A stretch of DNA of 64,000 nucleotides from Climacium dendroides (taxonomy: Eukaryota; Streptophyta; Bryopsida; Hypnales; Climaciaceae). The position numbers and the translations under genes are program-made. The stretch covers positions 2,464,001 to 2,528,000 of the forward strand of contig OX467088.1 in the NCBI GenBank assembly GCA_950106755.1, read 5' to 3'. The notes beneath the pieces were generated by a model. It saw only the letters and a program-made list of their open reading frames with translations. It ran no database searches and was not told where the DNA came from. Below are positions 24,353 to 34,664 of the stretch, piece after piece. Numbering within the stretch: position 1 is the first letter of the stretch; the number at the start of each line of letters is the position of its first letter.

Positions 24353-24655
24353 GTGGATTCGTTTATTTACAGACGTGACAATGAGAAACCAGAAGAGATG
24401 CCTAAAACTGTGCACCCAAAACCAAGGTGGATTCCAATACAACTCGATTCCGTCCCTTTAGATTTCGAAATCCTGAGCAGAAGACAACGTGATTCCTATG
24501 ACATGTATAGGCTGGCAGCCGATAAGAGCAGAATAACGTGTGTATTCAAAAGAAAAGAATACAACAATAGAGAACTGAGTTGGAAAATTGCCCCCACAAG
24601 AGCTTTATATAAAATAGGAATGAAAATACACGAATCCGATTCAACTCAAACCTGA
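24353..24655 (+). CDS. Hypothetical short ORF near palindrome family E
   Basis: An open frame of about 100 codons, Arg/Lys-rich (MDSFIYRRDNEKPEE onward), with a Pro/Trp segment HPKPRWIPIQLD. It overlaps a family-E palindrome at about 24509-24528, which contributes the residues RLAADK. No domain is recognised, and no homologous frame is seen beside the other DUF7869-type copies. It may be a remnant exon of the element or chance. Confidence 0.2.
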   Translation: MDSFIYRRDNEKPEEMPKTVHPKPRWIPIQLDSVPLDFEILSRRQRDSYDMYRLAADKSRITCVFKRKEYNNRELSWKIAPTRALYKIGMKIHESDSTQT

Positions 24656-27110
24656 AGAGAGCATAATTAAGACGGCCATGACTACAAATATTGTTTGAGT
24701 AGATCATCTACTTCCATACGTTACTTATGTTGGCGGGCAACCAATACACAAATTAAATGTCCAAACAATAAATTGCACACCTAAAGCTATTCCCAACTTG
24801 AACCAAAACCAGAAAAAGTAATGTCAACATTCGTTTAACCATTCCAAGAGGAGACTATCCTGTTGAACGAGCAGTGCATTCAATATGCAGTAGTCCAACG
24901 TATCGACTAGCAGCCGACACTTGCAACCAAGCACTAGATCGAACGAGTGGCGTCCTGGTGTAACAACTCCATAGGCCAAAAGTGTGTTATCGGCTGGCAG
25001 CCGATAAGCCATAAAATCCTGTTGTTGCTAATCATCTCCCTCGTCGTCCGCATCTCTATCCAAAGCAGCGCCCGTTGCCTCTAGATTGGCAATTGCAGCA
25101 GCAACTGAGGTCTCTGAGATAACATGAGATGTGGGAGGTCCCTTCTTTGCATGCGAAGGCATTCTGTGAGAATACAAGACAATGTTGACATGAACCATCT
25201 ACGGAAGACAGAGTTCCTTGTGCCATCTCCGTGTCCAGCACTCCCTCGCCACCAGAGCTTTTCCCTCCCTCTTGGCTTCCATTGGAGTCCACCACTCTAT
25301 CTTAAAATTCCCGAACGTCGGGCTAGGAGTCATGTCCACACGCTCGAGTACCTGCCCGAGCCAAACAGGCAGGTAATTGTTGTGACATGGTCGACACAAA
25401 ACAAAGTCTTCCAGCAGAACATCTCTGAATGGATTGAAAGCCAACCTTGGCCTATCCTTGGCAGGTCCGCAATATGGAGTGGGATTTGCTTCGTCCTCCG
25501 GAGTAGTGTCCATTGGATTATCTGGATCCCCGTTGTCCTTTGTAGGAACGGCTACATGATCTCTTTTCCAGTCCGAGAGCAGCCATAATCCTTCTTGAAG
25601 CAATATTAGATTTCGGGGCAGCGGCAAATTCATCTCCGACTGAATTCTTTTCCAGTAAGCCACACACCCTGCCATTTCCTGTGCATATCGCTTGTCTCTG
25701 GCCATTCCCGATTTCCAGAACTCAATATACTTTGCTATTCCATTCTTGATGAATGTTTGTTTCTCACTACATTCGGTAGCCCTTGCAACTTCCTTCTCTA
25801 CGTTTCGCCTTCTCGAATTTATGTCCACATTCCCCCAGAGTGGCTTGAAAGGCACCGGTCTTGGATCCCCCTGTGGAATTTTGGGTCTCCCATCCTTGTG
25901 CGCCATCCACATTTTGACAGGCGGCCTAGGAGGCATCCACGAGGAATCCGTCGCCCTAATCTTGTACCTTATGACCGGCCATCCTTGATCATGTCTGGCG
26001 TTGATGACATAGAATTTAAAGAGGTGCTTATCCCCGAGCCCGACTATTTCGTTGACCCCATCATGATGGAAGCCCTTGAAATATGACTTGAAGTCGGCCA
26101 CCTCCTGTATGAACTCCGGAATGAAGGCTACAGTCTTCTGTAAATCCATGAACGCCTTCATGAGATCTACAAGTACATATGTGTTTTTTCTTTTGATGAG
26201 TTTTGAGAGATAGCTGAAGTGCGCGTCAATGTCTTCGTGTATATACTCGACAATGAGAAAGCCAACAGTGACTTCTTTGAATATACGCCTGGCGGTGAGT
26301 AATGAGCCGAATGCCATGAGGAACCTATTTTTATTGTCCTTCGTTGAGTTATCGAGCTGCAAGAATAGTTTTTTTGGAAGTGGCACATGAGGTCGTCTTA
26401 ATGTTGGAGTGTTTGTGAGTATTCTCGATGCCTCCGGAATGGACGAGATGCATACTTGATTTTCCATGAAGCAGGGCCTCAAAAAAGTTGTTTTGCGGTG
26501 GAGTCGCAAAGAGAATCTTTGATTCTCGGACAGGTGGCTTTTTGAGAGCTCTGAGTACCCTACATAGCGAGGATATTGTGAAATTTGAATCCCTAGGCCA
26601 GAGTGAAGTGGAGTAATGAGCATACGTGCCGTCTCCATGTCCATGAGTGAGCATACCTGTACACGAGATTGGTATCTGCCCAAACCCGACGGTTGCCTTC
26701 GTAATGCGTTGCATCCTTGGAATAGCTGTCTTTGTAGTGTCCATTTTGTCATGAATAATGCAGAGGAACTCTGATGGATTTTGCACGGATTGCGCAATCC
26801 ATCCGCTGTAGACATTTCTACAAGCGCGTTGGTAATTGAGATGTCTCTCTCTGTCGTCGACGAGGGCCTGCCATTCATCACATCCTTAGGGATACTTTGC
26901 AATGAACTCTACCAAGAAGTTACATTCTGTGCATTTTGAGAAATTGCTCCCAATCACTTTGACCTCTACGTTTTTGAAATGAACTTTCTGAAAGCAACTG
27001 ATTGCAGACTGCGAGACCGGCTTCATATTGCATATTCCATTGACCTAATGGACAAACCTCGATGGATGAGACTCCGAGAGAGAAGAAACAATTGTATCGG
27101 ACGCCAGCCG
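24509..27110. repeat. Palindrome family E (4 copies around DUF7869-type copy 2)
   Basis: One perfect palindrome with an odd centre, TATCGGCTGGCAGCCGATA (about 24988-25006), plus three diverged copies at about 24509-24527, 24897-24915 and 27089-27109. All lie just outside the coding part of the decayed minus-strand transposase gene (three on its 3' side, one on its 5' side). Four copies are too few to be certain they form a functional set, but the core does not occur elsewhere that I can see. Confidence 0.6.
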
Positions 27111-27114
27111 ACAT
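25199..27114 (-). pseudogene. DUF7869-type transposase-like gene, copy 2 (highly diverged)
   Basis: Homology starts near 27050 and runs to 25199. Landmarks in order: GSNFSKCTECNFL (about 26965-26925, matching GDNFARCATCDKL of copy 1), an in-frame TAA near 26902, then the first acidic motif HDKMDTTKTA (about 26760), LTHGHGDGTYAHYS, a frameshift near 26440, the second motif LQLDNSTKDNKNR (about 26360), and the third motif as VEYIHEDIDAHF in place of VGHTHDDIDALF (about 26250). The remaining 300 residues follow the family to a CRPCHNNYLPVW segment and a stop at 25199. The N-terminal DUF8039-like third is missing. The core is longer open than in copies 1 and 3, but the altered third motif and the frameshift argue that it is dead. 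Confidence 0.7.
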
Positions 27115-27399
27115 AACAGCAGAATGATGAGGATCTCCAATTGTCTAGGAACTACAGAGACAGATAATTAACTTGTTTATGCATGTGATCCCAATTCATT
27201 GCTGAGGGGACAACCTTGAGATTGTCGACGCGTTTGTTCCCAACCAGTCTGAATTCATTGGGCATATGGTCTGCATTTTCGTTGATGATCATCATGAGAG
27301 TTGCTTGAGCTTGGATTGTTTGGGGACGAGGTCGCCTTGCCCCTGCATTTCCATGCGACCCGCTAATAGAACCTCCGACCCGCTAATAGAACCTCCGAC

Positions 27400-27690
27400 A
27401 GACGCAGCCTTGTAGACTAGGGTTGTCGTAGATGTGCGTCCGCGGCGAAATTGCGTCCAAAATCGGACGTCCTGACGTCCGCACGTCTGGACCCTACGGA
27501 CGCAAATGGACGGTCCTCGGTCGCCGTCCTGCGGTCGGGCGGACGGATTGGCGGACGGGCGGATGAGCGAGCGGACGGATGGGCGGATGAGCGAGCGGAC
27601 GGATGGGCGGGCGGGCGGATGAGCGAGCGGACAGATGGGCGGGCGGGCGGACGGGCGGATGGGCGAACGGTTCAAGGGGTTTAGGGAGTG
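27400..27690. repeat. GGACGGATGGGCG minisatellite
   Basis: From about 27537 to 27680, units of GCGGACGGATGGGCGGATGA type (20 bp and a shorter GGGCGGGC variant) repeat seven or eight times, preceded by a looser GGACG-rich segment. Immediately upstream, GACCCGCTAATAGAACCTCC is tandemly duplicated (about 27358-27397). Pro/Arg/Ser-rich or Gly/Arg-rich open frames here are products of the repeat. Confidence 0.8.
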
Positions 27691-28051
27691 ACCGAGTGAG
27701 TGAGTGAGGGTTTGGAACTTTGCATTTTGCAATTTTGCATGGTTTTCATTTTGTTTTAGGATTCTTTTTACATATTTGTGAGTTTTGGTGCTTTAGAAAT
27801 TTTTACGTGCTATACACTTGAAATTGAGAACAAAAAATAACACAATGAAGATTTCTTCAATATCACTTGGGACAAAATCCCCCAAAAATGATAGTTTGAT
27901 TAATTTTTTCAAGATAATTTGTCAACCTTGTACTACTAAGAAATGCTCCGAGAACTAATAAATCTTAGCTATTCATCTCTCTAAATCGTAAGCATTTGAG
28001 CACCAAGTTCTGTAAATGTTCTTGATTCAAATCCTTTCTAAATTTGAATGC

Positions 28052-28605
28052 CTAGGGGTGGTAATTACTATCTCCTTTCACCTCTGCCCCACTTCTGTAC
28101 TCTCTTGATTGGAATCCATCATCTTCATCACTCATGGTGTTGTCTTCATCGTCTGATGAAAGTGTTTGATTTCCCCCTCTTTTCTCTTGTACTGTTGAAG
28201 ATACACGAGCTTTCTTAGGCTTATCCATCATTTGCTTGTTCTTTGCTTTCATCAAGGTTTTCCCTACATGTTCACGGAGGCGATCAACCGCTTTTCTTTT
28301 TCTCAAGGGAAATTCTGGAATAGGCGGACGCTTATCAAGGGGGGGTTTCCTGCATTTACTTTTTTCGTTGGAGAGATAGCAAACGGCTTCATTACTCGTT
28401 TGTTTTTTGCTTTAGAGGGTTCTTCCATCATCATTCCCATCCCTGCTTTTTTCCCTTCTTCAGTGAATGCCTTTATAGCATTTGAAGATTCTAGTGTCAG
28501 GTTCGCTAGCCTTGTCGAAGATGTTGGTAGGTGGTTTCCTTGCTTTTTTAACATTGAGGCCAACGTCTCATCTTCCTCATCATCGGTGAATGAAGAAATC
28601 TTCAA
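28052..28605 (-). pseudogene. Lys/Asp-rich low-complexity protein fragment
   Basis: Two minus-strand open stretches, 28605-28303 (MKISSFTDDEEDETLASMLK) and 28306-28052 (from RKRKAVDRLREHVGK), read as one protein if a one-base shift in the G7 homopolymer near 28340-28346 is allowed. The product alternates basic (KRKAVDRL, KPKKARV) and acidic (SSDDEDNTMSDEDD) patches, as in many nuclear chromatin-associated or Gag-like proteins. No domain is recognised. Its 5' side is cut off by retroposon copy 3. Alternatively this may be a terminal exon of an unrelated element gene. Confidence 0.4.
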
Positions 28606-28692
28606 TCTTCAATTTAATTTCAGGACGTTCTATTTCTTTCGAAATGATGGAAACTCATGTCGGACGTTGAGAACTTCCTGAACCCACCAAAG

Positions 28693-29455
28693 TAGTGCTT
28701 ATGTCGCAGTACAAGGTAAATAAATTCCTTGTTATACTCCCGAAAACTCCTTTAAAGTATAACTAAGTGACTTTAAAGATCGAACCCACAAGATCCTTTG
28801 AAGTATTTGGCTTCATTATACGATTTAGGATGAGTTAGCTTATAAACCCAACTTCCGGTTTCAGATCAATTACCGGAAAAAACTATAATACCCGGAAAAC
28901 GGAGAATTAGCTTCCCACCACTATTTCGGTTCTACAAACTATCCGATTTGGACAACAATCACAATCCCAGGAGGCTATAATCTCCGATCCTGGTTACTCT
29001 TGTAGATCAATCCGTTCCAGTCTAACGGTACTCTTCTTGATACTACTCGGTTTAATTTATCCTCTGTTTTACCATCAGAGGGTTCGCCCCTTGGTTTTCA
29101 GAGTGGTAGGCCCACCACTCCTTCCGTAACTTATAGTGGCTGAAGACCCACTATCCTATCTTCTAATCTCCTATTTACTACAGATCCGGTTTGGTCTTTC
29201 ATAGCAATTTGGGTATTAATCCAGATTGCAGGTCACACAAAGACCCCTCGTACGATCCTCTAATACTACAACAACCTTGGGCACCCTCTCCTATCCGTGC
29301 AAAGTTAGGTGGTTACAAGTGAACCCGTCCATTCCAACACTTACTAGAGCTATTCCGTTTACCAACTATGGCAGCAAGACCTCACAGGAGATCGGACACT
29401 CAACCGGATTTCAACATGATACGGCTTGAAACTATTAGCGACTAACCTTGGCAAG
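28693..29455 (-). mobile_element. CCGGA-rich retroposon, copy 3, 3' fragment
   Basis: Read on the minus strand this is only the last 760 bp or so of the retroposon. It shares with copy 1 the blocks CTCTGTTTTACCATCAGAGG, TCCGTAACTTATAGTGGCTG and GGTCACACAAAGACCCC (plus-strand order), and the terminal GTCGCAGTACAAGG at 28693. It is 5'-truncated before the open frame. Confidence 0.7.
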
Positions 29456-30033
29456 CACTAACAGAGAATGCCGTTCAGATCGAAGACAATGTTGAGCCAC
29501 TTGATTGGGGGTGAGGGCTCTACGATATCCGTCACGTTCTCTCCGCCCCTGTGCAATTCTACCTGATGAAAGCAGAACAATAAAGAAATGGAGTTACCTG
29601 TTTGAATGCAGAATCAGGTGAGCTAGACAACGGGATGGAGCATAGAATTCCACTAATGGATTGCATGTTCCAGTCAGGAAGCGATTTCAATGCCCTCGGA
29701 TGGTGCAAGCTTTTAAGAATTATAGGCTAAGCAAACAAAACATCGACAAAGATTGAAATTAGAAGCCTGTGAGAACAGGAATTTTATTTACATTTTCTTT
29801 ACAAAGATTACATGTTACACTTCGCATGAAACTAAATGAAGCACAGATTCACGCGAACACTCTATGCTACACTATTCTACACGCAGGCCTTCGTAGAGGT
29901 CTGCATCAATGCCTAGCAATCATAAATGTGATTTCCTGCCAACGAAACTTCATTCAGTATAGGAAATCTACATCAAAAGAGAAGCCTCTTTCGCAAGCCA
30001 AACAAGACACGAATCATTACACATCGCAGACAC
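29456..30033. other. 3' flank of ParB/MTase-like gene C; no gene
   Basis: Mixed-composition DNA between retroposon copy 3 and the stop codon of gene C. I see nothing beyond a short open frame with no recognisable domain. Confidence 0.5.
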
Positions 30034-33000
30034 TCAGATAAATGCATATGGATCAGCCAAGTGTACCTCCGATGCATCGCTTTGTGACCCCTTGCCCTCA
30101 CCAACTGTGGTCGCCTTCGCCTGAACTTCCCCCTCCTCGAGAATGTTCTCGAGGATGTCTTCTTCGGCCTCCCTGTAATCAAGAAGATCCTCCTCCAGAT
30201 CATCGACACGAAGATCTTCTCCACTCGCTTCTTGGGAAGTTGTGCATAAACCAGCCTTTGTTTCGTCGACCACTTTTGGAAGCCTTGAGGGTCCTATGGA
30301 CGAAGACGCAGGAACTCCAGCAATATCCTTGACTCGAGGATGTGCTGCAGGAGTGACGCCCGCAGATTCGGGGATGAGCGCAGACTACCCGTCGTGATGT
30401 GTGAGACTAGGCGCGGGCAGTTGAGACGCCGGAGTCGCTACAATGTAGTCGTCTCCGGAGGGACAAACCTCGTCAGTCTTATCCTCGACTCGAGGATGAG
30501 AAGGATTGCAACATCGCAGGACGCGGATGCTACAAGCAATGAAGAATGGATTGGAGGTGGCACTGAAATTTGGCTCGGAAGAGTCTGCGATAGAAATCTA
30601 GCAAAAAGTTCCGCCACCATTTCCTCCAGCTTGGCGCACCTCAGACTGGTCTCTTGACTCGAGGCCACAGTTTCTCTGATCTGCTTGTCCTTGAGGTCAA
30701 GCTCGTCCTGTCGTGCCTTCTTCCTTGCCTCTCTCCTAGCCTTCCGCTCGTTTACCATGTCCCAATATTCGGGATCATCCTTCACTTTCGCGGAAGGCTT
30801 AGCCGCCGACTCAGAGACTGCCGGCGTCGACACGACAACCTCTTTTTCGGACTCACTCTCTTCATCGTCGTCGTCAGAGGAGTGAGGGAAGTCCTCTAAA
30901 TCAAAATCACTTAGATCCACAACCTCGTGAGTGATTACGAACTTCATTTTTTGGCGTTCGGCAGGAAAGACGTCTTCACCGGCTCTACCTTCAACCTCAT
31001 GCGCTTGGGAACCACCCATTGCGGCATCCGGAACCTCATCCTCAGCGCGGTTCTGTATAGCTTCTAACTGCTGAGGAGGAGGCAGCTCATGTGACCGCTG
31101 CACAGGTGATTGTTGACGAGGTGGTTGTCCCCGATCTCCCCGTTGCTCTTGCGTTCGCTTGGTCCTTAGTTCAGCTTGCCGTTGGTCCCACTCCGTATCT
31201 GTCTCAACTGCCTCGGTAATCCGCACAGGCTTCAAAATGGGCACCATACTCCCATATTCGTCAATGCAAAGCAGGTCCTCATCAGGAACTACTTCTAAGG
31301 GACACGGTGTCACCTCGCGTCTGTTTCCAGGACTAGAGTCCTCATCTGATGACTCTCGCTCTGATGTTGACCGAGGTGATTCCAGATCGTCGCCATGTGG
31401 CGGAGACACGGACAACAAAAGTGGAGACCCAATGTGCAACGGCCGCACGTACTTCGCAGAATACGGGGAATTGGAATGAAGAAAATCATTCATATCCAAT
31501 GAGTCAGCCAATGTTGCCACTACTCGATGTCTTGCCATTAGATCTTTGTCTACAATGCAGTAGAAGTATGCTCCGAACATCTAGACAAGCCAACAATGGA
31601 CCCAAATCTTAGTCACTATGATTATAGAGTTTGTATCCTCGAGTCGAGGATAATTTCCTAAACACCATAGTCACTAATATATTATGCCATTAAGAATAGA
31701 ATCGACTATATCTTTGAGTCGAGGATAGTTCAAGGATCATAAAAACATCTAAAAACAAAGCCTATGCTAGAAAATTGAACAAAAGCAATGGACTATCCTC
31801 AAGTCGAGGATAAACATACCTTTGCAGCCAGCATACACTTCGATCCTACGTAGATGCCCAAGACATTTTCGCTGGAAACCGTGAAGCTTTGGAGGATCTC
31901 GAAATAGAACTCCATTCGAAGTTCCGTTGTATACAACCTCCACTTCGCTTCATTGTTCTTGGAGGAATCCAGGTAGTACGAAATATCGGGGGTGCCGTAT
32001 TCCGTTTTCATTCTCCGCCGCACCAGAGAAGCGTGCTCGTCACCCTTCTTGAACAGAAAGAGCAACATCACTGGAGGAGCCGATGACCGGTTCGTCACAT
32101 TGTTCAACTGCTCCGCTCGGTTGGGAATGTATCTTGACTGAACATAGTCAAACTCTGTGAGTTGAGTTTTGGCAAATTATACATCACTTTGTCGTTCAGT
32201 TGGGTCTCCCAGGATCCACAACCATACACTCGCCTCCGTAGCTGTTGGTTGCAGCTTCGTGGCGAGGAACTCCAGAAATGGTTGCAGAGATGGTGTTTTA
32301 TCCGTCTCCTTGGGCTTCTAGAGTTGACGGACATCAAGAATGGCAAGGTTGAGAGGCCGCGGCTCATAATTGTAACTCCCGCTGACGACGAGAACCCTTT
32401 CATGAACGTCCAGTCCCCTCAACGCCACTCCTTCAGAAATAGAAGGCAATCTATACTTCAACTTCATGAACCTTTGGAAAAGAGTTTATTCGTCCTCGAA
32501 CTTCTCTCCAAGATCTTTTGCCCTCCGATTCTTGGCTTCATTCGTCAACCTCTTCTTAAAAAATTCTCCTTGAGGGTGTGACAGAAGGAAGTCCCATGTC
32601 GACGCAGAAAATCGATGCCTCGCTTTCCATGCCCTCTAGACGTTGTCCAAGATGTCTCCATTGTCTTGTCGTAAGTCCATCGAGGGCTTGATAGCTATGA
32701 GTTCTTCAAGGACAATCTTCTTTCGCTTCCTGTGTTCAATCCAATCTGCGCCAGCGTAGTTGTCGGGCACCAAAATCTTGGTCCTCTACACGGACACTTT
32801 CGGGTAAGACCCATTCCGGGAAGGTGTCTTGTTCAGCAAATGCAATGCATATGCAGCCAAGTCCTTGTCTGTGAAGTGGCCAAGGTGCTTGAAAAACTCT
32901 CGTTTCAAGGAAAAAGCTTTTTGATTGAAGCCCTTGAGTTCTTTAAACTTCAGCCCTGTGATTGGCTCGACTAACTCGCCCTCAAAATGCATCGTCAAAA

Positions 33001-34664
33001 ATTCATTCCAGTACTTGAAAAGACTGTCCCAAAGCGTGATAATCTTCATCGCACACTTCAAGTCAGCTACTGTCTTGATAGTCACTCCGTCCTTTTCTGG
33101 ATTGATATTTTTGAAGCGACTGACCATAAGCGTACAAAATTTTTGCAAGACACGAGTAGGTTGGGTCAATGCATAGCTACATATCTCGCACTTATCTTCG
33201 AATCAATGATAATTAATTACTACTGACATGTATTGCAAACAATGTCTACTATTGGAAATCTATCCTCGACTCAAAGATAATGAAGATCATTCAAGACTTA
33301 CCTGGTACTGGGTACTACTTAAGATGGCTCCATTTCTTCTCAAATTTGCCTCCTCTGGATCATTTGTCGGGTGGAGACAATGGATCCAAATGTTTCGACA
33401 ACTAACAATCTGGTTCCTCCAGGTTGGCTGCGTGATCGAGGTGGTTGGTGGAGTTGTAGAAGGCGGAGATGTTCGTCAACATCTCTGGGTTTAGGGTCTA
33501 GGCAACATAAGCCTCCCACGTCTGAAGTTCTCGCCTTCGCGTTTCACCACAGTCCTCAACCTGCAACTCCTGAGAGGCGGTGACACTGTGTTGGCCATTG
33601 ATTATCATGAATCCACCGTCCTTAATGTCATCCCATTTTAGGGGAGGGGACTTCAAAAGTCGTTTCTTGGCATCCACGGGAGTGATACAAATACGCTGCC
33701 TTTGCTTAATATCACCCAATTGGATGAGCTCCTTCTTCACGTCCTCAACAATGCTTCTCTCGAGCTTCCGAATAATATACTCGTCTTCCGCAAGAAAGCA
33801 TTGTTTGATCGACACTACGACAGGGTCTTGGCCCAACACAAAGCAAGCGGTGTGAGTATTCCAGAAATTCTTCTGAATTTCAGCAAACTTCTCGAAATCC
33901 TTTTTCTCCTTGTCGACTGCTTCCACAGTCGTAAGGGCTAATCCAGAACTACCAGCCACTGCTGATTTGGATGCAGTGCCTCTCCGCGGTCGCTTTGGCT
34001 TGGAACTCAATGGACCTCCGGATTGAGTCTCCGGACGACTGCGTAGCTCCGAACACACTTGTCCTTGACCAGTTGCAACACTACCCGAAGTAGTCGCTGT
34101 CTGGCTTGGGTCAGTCAATTTTCTTTTCTTTCGATTCTGAGGCCCACCAATTGCAGGGACTTGTTACACATGCTTGATTGCATATTGATCTAACACTCCC
34201 CAGATATTATTGAGTCTTCTACAAATGACAGACGCTGTACCATCAATCCAGGGCAAATATTTTGATGCCTCAAACGTCCTCACCAACTCCGTAATCTGAG
34301 ATGCCTCCAAAGTAGCGACAAGATACGCCTTGTCGAACCGTGTGTGATCACTTCTTATGTCTAGGACAAGAAAGTGGTAGTGATCACCAGCACGCCCATC
34401 TTCCCCGACGTCCCGGAGCACAATAACGACATAGTGTTGGTGGTGCTCTTCGATTACTGAAACTTTTTCGTTTTGCTTCAGTGGTAAAAAGTTTGTCTGA
34501 TCCTTGGCGCGGTAGAGAAGGTAGACATAATCCTTATACTTATTCATGCCGAATGACCACGTGGCAATGTTGTCTTTGAATCGCCAGAGCTTCCCGTAAG
34601 TCTCTAGCAATTCAGCTATGAACGGCTCATTCACAAACGGATTCTTGAACGGTGTGGGAATCCG
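30034..34664 (-). pseudogene. Gene C: ParB-like / methyltransferase-like gene, main part (decayed)
   Basis: Minus-strand exons run from 34664 to 30034, with a 5' exon displaced to 53.7-53.9 kb by later insertions. Part 1 (34664-34164, NEPFIAELLE onward) ends at an in-frame TAA and continues in the same frame from 34118 with a basic nuclear-type segment (KPKRPRRG). Near 33610 it has GGFMIINGQHSVTAS, the NGQH version of the ParB/Srx-like DGxHR motif. A helical part follows at 33169-32786. A methyltransferase-like part includes LNLAILDVRQL (about 32350), a stop, a frameshift near 32190, and motif-I-like NVLGIYVGSKCMLAAK ending at a good donor (AAG/GTATGT, 31817). The next exon starts at 31580 (MFGAYFYCIVDKD). 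The C-terminus is long, acidic and coiled-coil-like, ending PYAFI at 30034. Domain order matches gene D at 39.5-46.3 kb. Confidence 0.55.
30323..33285. repeat. Palindrome family C, array 1 (within gene C)
   Basis: Copies of TATCCTCGACTCGAGGATA and variants occur at about 30324-30342, 30480-30498 (perfect core), 31634-31652, 31709-31728, 31793-31812, 33193-33211 and 33263-33281. Three lie in the 31581-31816 intron of gene C. The 30480 copy overlaps an open frame and there reads as LILESRIR. Family C is distinct from A, B, D and E in sequence but similar in length. Confidence 0.75.

Noticed and set aside
25031..25163. Extra 3' exon for DUF7869 copy 2 starting MPSHAKKGPP
   Set aside because: It would join in frame only through a 39-nt intron, shorter than plausible for a plant gene.
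27292..27732. Pro/Arg/Ser-rich and Gly/Arg-rich open frames on both strands
   Set aside because: Direct translation of the GGACGGATGGGCG minisatellite.
30042..30899. Plus-strand open frames overlapping gene C
   Set aside because: They are antisense shadows of the minus-strand exons; no domain or splice context supports them.
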